Positions 5,339-11,396 of a stretch of 11,396 nucleotides of DNA are shown piece by piece. Made by a program: the position numbers and the translations under genes. Each line of letters begins with the position of its first letter. Within the stretch, counting starts at the first letter, position 1. This DNA is from Veillonella absiana. GTDB taxonomy: Bacteria > Bacillota > Negativicutes > Veillonellales > Veillonellaceae. Below the pieces are notes generated by a model, which made no database searches, was not told the origin of the DNA, and saw nothing but the letters and a program-made list of their open reading frames with translations. Location of the stretch: the NCBI RefSeq assembly GCF_032970905.1, contig NZ_JAWJZA010000029.1. The stretch is one strand, 5' to 3'.

Positions 5339-7309
5339 ATAAAATATACTAATTTAACCCTCGGTAGCTTATTTGATGGTTCTGGGGGTTTTCCTTTGGG
5401 CGGATTACTATCTGGGATTAGGCCTATATGGAGTTCAGAAATTGAACCTTTTCCGATTAGGGTTACAACTAAAAGACTACCACAAGTAAAGCATTATGGA
5501 GATATTTCAAAAATGAATGGTGGTGAGATTGAACCTGTAGACATCATTACCTTTGGTAGTCCCTGCCAAGATATGAGTATTGCTGGTAAACGAGAAGGAC
5601 TTTCTGGTTCGAAATCTTCTCTTTTTTATCAAGCCATCCGGATTATAAAAGAAATGAGGTGTAAGACCAATGGTAGAAAACCAAGATTTATCGTTTGGAA
5701 AAATGTCCCAGGTGCATTTAGTTCCAACAAGGGCGAAGACTTTAGGGCAGTCATTGAAGAAATCTGCAAAATCAAAGATGAATCGGTGTCTATCCCTAAA
5801 CCTAACAAGTGGTACACAGCAGGAAAAATACTGGGAAATCATTACTCCGTTGCCTGGAGACAACTTGATGCTCAGTTTTGGGGAGTACCCCAGAGAAGAA
5901 AACGCATCTATCTTGTCGCAGATTTTGCAGGTAGGAGTGCCGGAAAAATATTATTTGAGTCCGAAAGCTTGTCAAGGTATTTTACGCAGAGCTTCTGCTC
6001 GTGGCAAGGAACTGCCGAAAGTGCTGAGGCTGGCATTGGAGAGGCAAGCACTCTTGTTTTAAATGACCAAGGCGGTCAGCGTATGGATGTACTTGATGAT
6101 AAGACATCAACACTTAGAGCAACGGCGAACCACCCACCTTGCGTTATGTTTGAAAATCATAGCCAGGATACTCGCTATACGGGGCCATTGGATGTTGCAC
6201 CAACGGTTTCTGCAACTTATGGAACCGGTGGAAACAATCAGCCTTTTGTAACTACGGCAGGATTTTGCACAGAGCATTCATCTAAAAGCCGTGGTATTGG
6301 TTATGAGGAGGAAGTTTCACCGACTTTAAGAGCATGAACAGTTCCAGCCGCCATGGCATTAAATGATACTCCAAAAACCCTTAAAATCCGCAGTGGCTGC
6401 GAGGGCGGAGGAAAAGGTGCATTAATACAGGATAATAAATCTGCAACTTTATCTTGTAATAATGATCAGACGCTGTTCGAGCCGAAGGTATATGGAATAT
6501 GTTCTGATGGCAGTAACTCCATGAAATCAAACAATCCTCACAGCGGCATTTATGAGGCTGATACTTCAAGAACGATTGATGGAAACGGAGGCAATCCATC
6601 GTGCAATCAAGGTGGAATGGCTGTTATAGAAAGTTTCTCTTTGCAAGGTTCTATGATTGGGGGAAAAGATGAGAATGGTCCTAACGGTGACGGCATTAAC
6701 AAAGAGGTATCGTTCACCCTTAATACCACGGATAGACACGCAGTTTATTCAATGACAACAGGTGATTTTATGCAGGTCAATATAGAAAAAGCACCAACTC
6801 TGGCAGCAAGAGATTATAAAGCCCCCAATGTTGTATCACAGCCTTGCTATTCCATTGATAGAGAAACCTTTAACTGTGGGAAGAACTTTGCGAGAAATCT
6901 CGGAATTAAGGAAGATGGTGTTGCAGCTACTTTAAATGCGCAAGGACCATCAGCAGTTGCATGGAATGGAGAAAAGATATCTCCAGTTGAACCGAACTAT
7001 ACGGTTCGTAGACTCACTCCTATGGAATGTGGAAGGCTTCAAGGTTTTCCGGATTTTTGGTGTGAGAACCTTTGCACAGAAAATCCCACTAAGGAAGATA
7101 TCACATTTTGGACAGCCGTCTTTGAAACACATCGAAAAATTATAGGAGAGTCTGCAAAGCCAAAGACAGAAAAGCAGATTATAAAATGGCTGAAAGACCC
7201 TCATTCCGATTCTGCAGAGTATAAAATGTGGGGAAATGGAGTGGCTCTCCCCTGCGTCTGTTTCGTGCTGATAGGCATTGTGTTATTTACACAAGAAACT
7301 GCTGATTAA
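5339..7309 (+). pseudogene. Phage DNA cytosine-5 methyltransferase, multiply inactivated
   Basis: A C5-cytosine DNA methyltransferase of the long phage type, about 656 codons over one frame. Motif I is LGSLFDGSGGFPLGGLL (from about 5360). The catalytic loop is GSPCQDMS with Cys at 5564-5566. Motif VI follows, then motif VIII PQRRKRIYLVADFAG. A very long Gly/Ser/Asn-rich target-recognition region comes next (roughly 6000-6960), and the C-terminal motifs IX/X read RRLTPMECGRLQGFPDFW and MWGNGVALPCV. Three lesions are visible. There is no ATG, GTG or TTG before motif I: the frame opens only after the upstream TAA at 5336-5338, and the first TTG is at 5396, inside motif I. The ENV motif reads KNV (AAA at 5699-5701). 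A TGA at 6335-6337 interrupts the frame, where relatives have Gly in TLRAGTVPAA. Downstream of the stop the frame is continuous to 7309. The enzyme is almost certainly dead. Confidence 0.9.
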
Positions 7310-7379
7310 TCCAATAGTTGTTTTCTACAGAAAATCCTTAAATGACTTGCTATTTACAGCGTTTAGAGTGATATATGTA

Positions 7380-7404
7380 GTACCGAAAAAAAGAAAGGCG
7401 GTAC
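7380..7404 (+). promoter_or_regulatory. Small inverted repeat enclosing the ribosome binding site of the 7410 gene
   Basis: GTACCG (7380-7385) and CGGTAC (7399-7404) are perfect complements around a 13-base loop AAAAAAAGAAAGG that contains the Shine-Dalgarno sequence. A hairpin here would present or mask the site a few bases before the ATG. Six pairs is modest and the effect, if any, is untested. Confidence 0.35.
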
Positions 7405-7409
7405 GAAAT

Positions 7410-7778
7410 ATGCAAATTAATTATAATGTGACTGGAGATAAACGAAAATCACTAGTTGGTGCAATCAGTCAGGAACTGAATGCTCCTGCACAATACCTCG
7501 GTGCTCCCACATTTTCTTATGAAGTGGGTGGATACCACGTCGATAAAAATGGTGTGGTCACAGGTGAGGATAATTACGAGTTAATAGCAGACTTGAAAGG
7601 TTTACACGACCTTGCACCAGTCAGCGAGGAATATGACACACCTCTTCCAGAGGCAGAACCTATACCGGAGAATTTACAAATTCCATATGAGGAAGCACTT
7701 GGCAGAAGGATTAGCCCCTACCATGATTATGAGGAACCACCTATGTATGGAATACCTGAGCAAGATGAAACATTGTAA
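7410..7778 (+). pseudogene. N-terminal part of phage 'virulence-related' protein
   Basis: The product starts MQINYNVTGDKRKSLVGAIS and continues ELNAPAQYLGAPTFSYEVGG. This is the conserved opening of a family of 200-400-residue phage proteins, annotated 'virulence-related protein', that lie between methyltransferase and amidoligase genes in Clostridia-type prophages. Their biochemical role is not established. Only 122 codons are present, ending DEPPMYG-like (EEPPMYGIPEQDETL). The family's usual C-terminal half (SLIKKAL..., ENEKF.FRVFLIRLGF type) is absent and foreign DNA starts at the stop codon. The start at 7410 has AAAGAAAGGCGG upstream. An open frame reaching back to 7278 overlaps the methyltransferase gene and is not the real start. 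Confidence 0.7.
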
Positions 7779-7915
7779 CAAACGTGTAACTCTCTTCGTG
7801 CATCATCAATAAGTGCGAAATCAAAGATTTCCTTGTTAGTTAGGAAATTTGATCCGTTGAAAAATTCAGGACTAAAGGTCTTAATAGTAACCGCTCCATT
7901 CTCATATAAACTTAT
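7779..7915 (-). pseudogene. Coding remnant on the minus strand, unrecognised
   Basis: Read from 7915 downward, the minus strand gives ISLYENGAVTIKTFSPEFFN and then GSNFLTNKEIFDFALIDDAR, ending RELHV at the border with phage sequence. It has clear protein composition but no start (a TGA lies at 7918-7916) and is cut at its 3' side by the junction near 7779. It is in the same direction as, and downstream of, the glycosyltransferase gene. I do not recognise the family. Confidence 0.5.
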
Positions 7916-7960
7916 TCACTTATTTAAACATATTCGCTTACTTAAACGTAGTATTGGAAT
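7907..7960. repeat. 18-bp tandem repeats downstream of the glycosyltransferase
   Basis: Units begin with TAAAC at 7907, 7925 and 7943, exactly 18 bp apart. TAAACTTATTCACTTATT and TAAACATATTCGCTTACT differ at three positions; the third unit matches only in its first half. The unit is AT-rich, lies in a noncoding gap, and has no obvious function. Confidence 0.55.
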
Positions 7961-7973
7961 TAACCCGATGATT

Positions 7974-8972
7974 TTATTTAAACTTCTTTTTTAACTGTTC
8001 CAAAGCAAACTTAGTGTGCCCATAAAACTTAGACAATCCTTGATTATGTAATGCTGCGTAGAGCAATACTACATTCCTGCCACCAATAGGTGGGCGGTCC
8101 GGTGCATTCTCTTCGTCTCGCAAATAGTTCATTACATAGTCTACTTGTTCTTGTGAAATCTCAGGCTTTACTAGATTCAACCCGATACACCCAACACCAT
8201 TACGAATAGCGCGATAGCGATAATATTGAACAAGCTCCGGCATACCTAACTCCGCAGCTAAAGGCTGTCGATACAAAAAGGAACAAAAAAAACCATACTT
8301 ATTTTTAGCACTTAAATTGCTAGTAATAGAATTTTCATTTTCACAATTATAGTAATATAAAGGCTTTTGCAAGTAATAGATAGATTCTACCTGTTTAAAC
8401 AGATCAGGCATAATCAAGAAATCTTCAAAATTTGTATTCTCTTGAAATCGAAGGGAGGACCACAAATGCTTTTTGTAAAACTTGTTCCACACAAAACAAG
8501 AAATTTTATCTTCAAGAATAGCTTTATATGCTGCCTCTCTATCTTTAAAAAACGCTGTATCCATAGACTGTGGCGTTATGGTGCCATGTTCTACAATGGA
8601 AATGTCAAAAATGACAACGTCTACTTCTTTATCGATGGCGGTGCGCAAACAATTCTCTACTAAAGTAGGATTAATATAATCGTCACTGTCAACAAAGACG
8701 ATAAACTCACCTTTCGCTATATCCAACGCATCATTACGCGTGCAGCTAAGGCCCATATTTACCTCGTGATGAATAACCGTAATGCGTGGGTCACTTTCAG
8801 AATAGGTGTCACAAATCGCACCACTACCGTCTGGTGACGCATCGTTCACTAAAATAATTTGCAAATGACTATAGGTTTGGTTCTGAATGCTTTCAATGCA
8901 TTTCCCAATATAGGCCTCTACTTTATACACTGGCACGATGACCGTCACCAATGGCTGATTTTCATACTTCAT
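7974..8972 (-). CDS. Family 2 glycosyltransferase (GT-A fold)
   Basis: A 332-residue cytosolic GT2 enzyme that would transfer a sugar from a nucleotide-sugar donor in cell-surface polysaccharide or lipopolysaccharide assembly. It starts with the classic PLVTVIVPVYKVEAYIGKCI and SIQNQTY. It continues with the nucleotide-binding VNDASPDGSG (42-51), NMGLSCTRNDAL, and the metal-binding DxD variant FVDSDDY (93-99). FVWNKFYKKHL then contributes to the acceptor side. The C-terminal third is variable with no membrane helix. The start at 8972 has AAGGGGG upstream (rc of 8983-8989). The gene appears complete and is the only complete one in the non-phage block. The preceding gene's last codons end 20 bases upstream, so it was part of a minus-strand operon. 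Donor and acceptor cannot be predicted. Codons and style resemble the chromosomal genes at the left of the window rather than phage genes, which is an impression, not a calculation. Confidence 0.93.
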   Translation of the reverse strand: MKYENQPLVTVIVPVYKVEAYIGKCIESIQNQTYSHLQIILVNDASPDGSGAICDTYSESDPRITVIHHEVNMGLSCTRNDALDIAKGEFIVFVDSDDYINPTLVENCLRTAIDKEVDVVIFDISIVEHGTITPQSMDTAFFKDREAAYKAILEDKISCFVWNKFYKKHLWSSLRFQENTNFEDFLIMPDLFKQVESIYYLQKPLYYYNCENENSITSNLSAKNKYGFFCSFLYRQPLAAELGMPELVQYYRYRAIRNGVGCIGLNLVKPEISQEQVDYVMNYLRDEENAPDRPPIGGRNVVLLYAALHNQGLSKFYGHTKFALEQLKKKFK

Positions 8973-8991
8973 AATCGATTAACCCCCTTTA

Positions 8992-9120
8992 TCACAGACG
9001 GTACTTATTTAGTCGCTTCCGCCCTCGTTTCAATGGTATTTTTGCCACTGTATAATCCAATTTGCTCTTAAGTACTTTCGCATGGAACTCTACCCAATCT
9101 AAGATGGAATCTTTGCGAAT
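8992..9120 (-). pseudogene. C-terminal remnant of the gene upstream of the glycosyltransferase
   Basis: The minus strand from 9120 to a TGA at 8994-8992 reads IRKDSILDWVEFHAKVLKSK and then LDYTVAKIPLKRGRKRLNKY with RL at the end: 42 codons of basic, helical sequence with a natural stop. A TAG at 9123-9121 closes the frame upstream, so the rest of the gene has been lost. The stop lies just ahead of the glycosyltransferase ribosome binding site, as expected of an operon partner. The family is not recognised; a second glycan-biosynthesis enzyme is plausible from context only. Confidence 0.55.
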
Positions 9121-9146
9121 CTACACCTCTCACCACATAGGCATGC

Positions 9147-9182
9147 TGTCGGTACAATTAGTATAAACTAATTGTACCGACA
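9147..9182. repeat. Perfect palindrome, 16-bp arms and 4-bp loop
   Basis: TGTCGGTACAATTAGT (9147-9162) is followed by ATAA and by its exact reverse complement (9167-9182). It lies 7 bases beyond the stop of the 9190-9465 minus-strand frame. There is no T run on either side, so a standard intrinsic terminator is unlikely. It may be a transcript-end stabilising hairpin, a protein-binding site, or the footprint of a palindromic repeat element. Confidence 0.9.
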
Positions 9183-9189
9183 TGACAAC

Positions 9190-9465
9190 TCACTGGCCAG
9201 TCATATGACGGTTCACAACCTCTTGCAACTCATTCCATTCTACAGGAACACTCTGTACGTACCATGAAACGCACACACCGTCCATCGGTTCTGTTAACAC
9301 ACGACACCGAACACCATCCCAATAATAAAGGGACAATTGAGGCTGCCCCTCCCTAGAATAGACAATCCAATCGTACATAAACTGGTCATTCCCTAGGTTT
9401 TGAATAAATCCGTCTAATTTAGGCATAGGTTCATATAATTCTATTTCTGAAAATCCCGCTTCCAT
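9190..9465 (-). pseudogene. C-terminal fragment of an unrecognised protein
   Basis: The 91 codons from an ATG at 9465 give an acidic, aromatic-rich soluble sequence (for example QFMYDWIVYSREG, SLYYWDGVRCRVL, CVSWYVQSVPVEWNELQEVV) with a natural stop at 9192-9190. The frame remains open past the ATG to the phage border near 9483 (VHIVDVNG before the Met) and no ribosome binding site precedes that ATG. I therefore read this as the C-terminus of a longer gene cut at its 5' side rather than a complete small protein. No family is recognised. The perfect palindrome follows the stop. Nothing in it suggests a membrane or secreted location. Confidence 0.5.
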
Positions 9466-9483
9466 CCCATTAACATCTACAAT

Positions 9484-10023
9484 ATGAACTTCAATCCACC
9501 GAGAAGCATTCGAAACTTCATCAACATTGTTGCAAGTAAGAATGACCTTTTTTATAAGGCTTTACAGATTGCTCCAGAGCGTATGAATTACTGCAAGAAG
9601 ATGGATAGCCTTTTGGTAGAGAAAGTAAACCACCGCAAACCAAAGACTATGGAAGACATTGAGAAACTATGGTATGAGGGATACAGCGAAAGCACCCGCC
9701 AACATTACCATAAAAGCCGCTACCATTTCCTAAACCTGCATAGCTTTTTTACGGGTAACCATACGGTTGAACTGCGAGGCTTTAACAGCGAACTCCACGC
9801 AGGCAAGGTTAGAAGCTACATTGTACTTGCTTTAGCACTTAACAACCAAGCCTTGACGCAAAAGTGTGCCAGCAGTAAAAAGCCGCAAACCGACAACGAG
9901 AAGTTTGCAATGAGAAATTACCTTAACCGCATAGGCTTTATCGGCGAAGAATTTGCAAATTGCAGAGAACACTTGACCGCACACCTTGATGGTTCAGCGG
10001 CTTGGCGATTTCGGGCAGCCTGA
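9484..10023 (+). pseudogene. Phage amidoligase, C-terminal half
   Basis: The sequence matches the C-terminal part of the phage amidoligase family, glutamine-synthetase-fold carboxylate-amine ligases thought to make amide bonds on proteins or peptides. Family segments visible are RNFINIVASKNDLFYKAL, the SRYHFLNLHSFF strand with the LNLHS motif, TVELRGFNSELHAGKVRSYI and NEKFAMRNYLNRIGFIGEEF, ending HLDGSAAWRFRAA at the usual place. Intact members are about 300-330 residues and begin with the GVEIEM strand carrying catalytic metal ligands plus the HIHVDAS segment. Both are missing here, because the frame begins at the junction with the foreign block (first ATG at 9484, no good ribosome binding site). 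The remnant cannot be active. It leads directly into a cyclotransferase-like gene, the partner that amidoligases often have. Confidence 0.8.
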
Positions 10024-10056
10024 ACGGTTACCCCATAACAAGGAGGACAAAATACG

Positions 10057-10509
10057 ATGAATAAAACACTTTATCTAGCTTATGGCTTCAATTTAAATCT
10101 TGAGCAAATGGCGCACCGATGCCCCACAGCAAAGCCTGTAGGGGCGACCATGCTAAGGGACTACGGATTATTGTTTTACGGTGGAAACGGCGGTGCTGTG
10201 GCAACTGTGGAGCCTTGTAAGGGCAAGGCCGTACCATGTCTGTTGTGGGAGATTACCTCAGATGATGAAGCAGCGCTTGACCGCTACGAGGGGTTTCCAT
10301 TCCTTTACCGTAAGAAAACAGTCAAGGTTAAACTTGGAAAAAAGAACGTAGAAGCAATGGTGTATCTTATGAACGAAGGCAGACCGCTCGGTACTCCAAG
10401 CTGTCATTATTACAGCATTATTTTGGAAGGATATAATAAAGCAGGCTTTGATACCGGCATTCTAAAACAGGCTGTTGAAGATTCTATGGAGGAAAATGAT
10501 GGACAATAA
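10057..10509 (+). CDS. Gamma-glutamylcyclotransferase-like (AIG2/GGCT fold) phage protein
   Basis: A 150-residue protein of the GGCT/AIG2 superfamily. Members release gamma-glutamyl or similar amide-linked groups as cyclic products, which would oppose or complete the reaction of the neighbouring amidoligase. The N-terminus LYLAYGFNLN (5-14) corresponds to the substrate-binding YGSN motif but has Phe for Ser. The catalytic glutamate is present in LDRYEGFPFLYRK (Glu78), and the typical AMVYLMNEGRPLG and CHYYSIILEGYNKAGFD follow. Length and C-terminus (AVEDS...) are normal for the phage family. An excellent AAGGAGGAC site precedes the ATG. The stop overlaps the next start, so the two are translationally coupled. 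Ser-to-Phe in YGSN may reduce or abolish binding; a single C-to-T change (TCC to TTC) would produce it. Confidence 0.9.
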   Translation: MNKTLYLAYGFNLNLEQMAHRCPTAKPVGATMLRDYGLLFYGGNGGAVATVEPCKGKAVPCLLWEITSDDEAALDRYEGFPFLYRKKTVKVKLGKKNVEAMVYLMNEGRPLGTPSCHYYSIILEGYNKAGFDTGILKQAVEDSMEENDGQ

Positions 10510-10675
10510 AATTAAGGAACAGATACTAAGGGTACGTGAAACAGGACTGACAAATATGTTTGATACATCAATTGTTCAGCGAATTGCCCATGATATGGAG
10601 TTTTTTGAACTGGTTGTTTATCTTGAAGATTACCGCGAGGAGTATGTAAAATTCATTCTCTATGGTGAAGAATAA
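10499..10675 (+). CDS. Small phage protein, DUF5049-like
   Basis: A 58-residue acidic protein starting MDNKIKEQILRVRETGLTNM, followed by FDTSIVQRIAHDMEFFELVV and a YLEDYREEYVKFILYGEE tail. It closely fits the DUF5049 family found between amidoligase/cyclotransferase genes and the large terminase in Clostridia-type prophages. Function is unknown. Two tandem ATGs at 10496 and 10499 share the frame. The second is chosen because GGAGG at 10488-10492 lies six bases before it and only three before the first. It overlaps the end of the cyclotransferase gene by 11 bases, implying coupling. It appears complete, with no transmembrane segment or Cys. Confidence 0.85.
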   Translation: MDNKIKEQILRVRETGLTNMFDTSIVQRIAHDMEFFELVVYLEDYREEYVKFILYGEE

Positions 10676-10740
10676 CAAATAACGTTATATCGAAAAGGAC
10701 GGCTCCGCTGAGGGGCTGTTCCTCGTACACATAGATTTTA

Positions 10741-10768
10741 AGTCGCTGTCACAGGCGGCTATTTTTAT
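10741..10768 (+). terminator. Hairpin with T run before the terminase gene
   Basis: AGTCGC (10741-10746) pairs with GCGGCT (10755-10760), with one G-T wobble, and the inner TG/CA pairs extend the stem past a one-base bulge. ATTTTTATT follows at 10761-10769. This resembles an intrinsic terminator and sits in the gap between the DUF5049-like and terminase genes, where related prophages also carry a hairpin. An additional GAGG/CCTC pairing lies upstream near 10710-10725 and is weak. Confidence 0.5.
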
Positions 10769-10791
10769 TGCACAAAGGGTGGTGACGGCAA

Positions 10792-11061
10792 ATGCGGAAA
10801 CTGAAAAAATATAAGTCTACCAAGTTTAAGTCAAAGGACTCTGTTTACAATGAGGAGGCTGCGGATTATGCCGTCAATTTTATCGAGTGCTTATGTCATA
10901 CCAAAGGTACATGGGCAGGTAAACCCTTTGAATTGATTGACTGGCAGGAGAGGATTATCCGAGATGTTTTTGGGACTTTGAAACCAAATGGCTATCGCCA
11001 GTTCAATACTGCATATATAGAAATTCTTAAAAAGCAAGGTAAATCAAAACTAGCCGCAGCC
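10792..11061 (+). pseudogene. terL: Phage terminase large subunit, N-terminal fragment
   Basis: The packaging motor ATPase/nuclease of tailed phages, normally 550-580 residues. The fragment starts MRKLKKYKSTKFKSKDSVYN and includes FIECLCHTKGTWAGKPFELI with DWQERIIRDVFGTL, the usual approach to the ATPase domain. It then reaches the Walker-A-like TAYIEILKKQGKS (73-85), where relatives have IPKKQGKSELAAA: Pro is Leu at residue 79 and Glu is Lys at 86. After LAAA (about residue 90, near 11061) homology stops and the sequence becomes the reverse strand of an IS30 transposase; the open frame then adds 14 unrelated residues. The start has AAAGGGTGGTG upstream. Without the rest of the ATPase and the whole nuclease it cannot function. 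The adjacent IS side is missing its own C-terminus, so this is a recombination junction rather than a clean insertion. Confidence 0.88.
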
Positions 11062-11396
11062 TCTTTACCTTTACGCTTACCAACGATAGTATCTATTTCC
11101 CAATGACCAATCTCAAGATGTAGCTTAACGATATCTGGTCGTTTATCAATACTTCGGCCAAAGATGCGTACGTTCTTTGCTTGTTTAGGCTTTGATTTTT
11201 TACGACTAAGCAGTTCTGGTACATCGAATAGGGAATGGTAGGCGTGATTGATTAAGGGCGTTATACAGCGTTTTAGCACATACGTCTAATGACCAGTTAG
11301 CTTTTTTAACTTGCTCTGCAACCCAAATAGCAAATGGACTTTCAGACGTAATGCGCTGTTTACGACCAGAACGTTTTCTGTTTTCATAGTAAACGG
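11056..11396 (-). mobile_element. IS30-family transposase, truncated and frameshifted
   Basis: Read from the window edge downward, the minus strand gives VYYENRKRSGRKQRITSESP, then FAIWVAEQVKKANWSLDVCA and KTLYNALN. A frame change follows, and the protein resumes HAYHSLFDVPELLSRKKSKP ... KNVRIFGRSIDKRPDIVKLH and LEIGHWEIDTIVGKRKGKEA. GHWEIDTIVGKRKG is the IS30 signature carrying the first catalytic Asp of the DDE triad. The frame is lost at an AATC-AATC tandem duplication (plus strand GATTGATT, 11246-11253); removing one copy restores it. The C-terminal half with the remaining catalytic residues is absent, because the sequence joins the terminase gene at about 11056-11061. The N-terminal HTH lies beyond the window. 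It is a dead remnant. Confidence 0.85.

Noticed and set aside
6353..7309. Independent second gene downstream of the TGA in the cytosine methyltransferase
   Set aside because: It continues the same frame and the same protein (target-recognition region plus motifs IX-X), with no ribosome binding site at its ATG.
7278..7409. Longer N-terminus for the 'virulence-related' fragment
   Set aside because: It overlaps the methyltransferase gene end, lacks a ribosome binding site, and the family begins at MQINYNVTG.
11062..11106. Genuine C-terminal extension of the terminase fragment
   Set aside because: The last 14 codons are the reverse complement of IS30 coding sequence and bear no resemblance to terminases.
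1..11396. tRNA, rRNA, riboswitch, integrase or attachment sites
   Set aside because: I looked for cloverleaf ends, T-loop (GTTCGAATC-like) boxes, rRNA-like blocks, leader structures and recombinase motifs and saw none that I could support.

Overview
The window looks like chromosome from a low-to-middle GC Firmicute (Bacillota), most likely a Negativicute such as Veillonella. This is inferred from gene style (GGAGG-type ribosome binding sites, TGGTAnnAT extended -10 boxes, Gly/Val/Ile-rich membrane proteins, Clostridia-type prophage genes). Nothing here fixes the species.

Layout. (A) 1-3627 is ordinary chromosome. An IS3-family element (1-116, minus strand, only its left part in view) has entered the first codons of a nitroreductase gene (117-702). 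A decayed reading frame follows (750-933), then a DUF554 membrane protein broken by a single +1 frameshift (979-1705), an intact MFS transporter close behind it (1736-3166), and an intact Spx/ArsC-family protein (3268-3627) preceded by three tandem promoter-like repeats. (B) 3700-7778 is the left part of a degraded prophage head/packaging region, in the order usual for Clostridia-type siphophages: the C-terminus of a DUF1492/ArpU-like sigma-type regulator, a TTCA array with exact 10-bp phase, a strong GAAA-tetraloop hairpin, an HNH endonuclease, a ParB-like/N6-N4 adenine-cytosine DNA methyltransferase with an internal deletion, a cytosine-5 DNA methyltransferase with three separate lesions, and the N-terminal part of the so-called phage 'virulence-related' protein. 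(C) 7779-9483 is a block of non-phage DNA wedged into the prophage. It lies on the minus strand, with one complete family 2 glycosyltransferase between pieces of three other genes and a perfect 16-bp-arm palindrome. (D) 9484-11061 resumes the prophage: the C-terminal half of an amidoligase, a gamma-glutamylcyclotransferase-like protein, a DUF5049-like small protein and the first ~90 residues of the large terminase. (E) 11062-11396 is part of an IS30-family transposase on the opposite strand, joined directly to the truncated terminase and itself frameshifted by a 4-bp duplication.

Taken together, the phage segment cannot make virions from what is visible: the packaging motor is cut before its ATPase is complete and both methyltransferases have lost essential parts. 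The small genes that look intact are the HNH endonuclease, the cyclotransferase-like gene and the DUF5049 gene. The amidoligase/cyclotransferase pair is the most biologically curious cargo, but here the ligase has lost its N-terminal half and the cyclotransferase has Phe in its YGSN motif. I see no convincing new system. The window is best read as a heavily rearranged, decaying prophage and IS landscape, and a chimeric assembly should be excluded because so many junctions fall inside genes.
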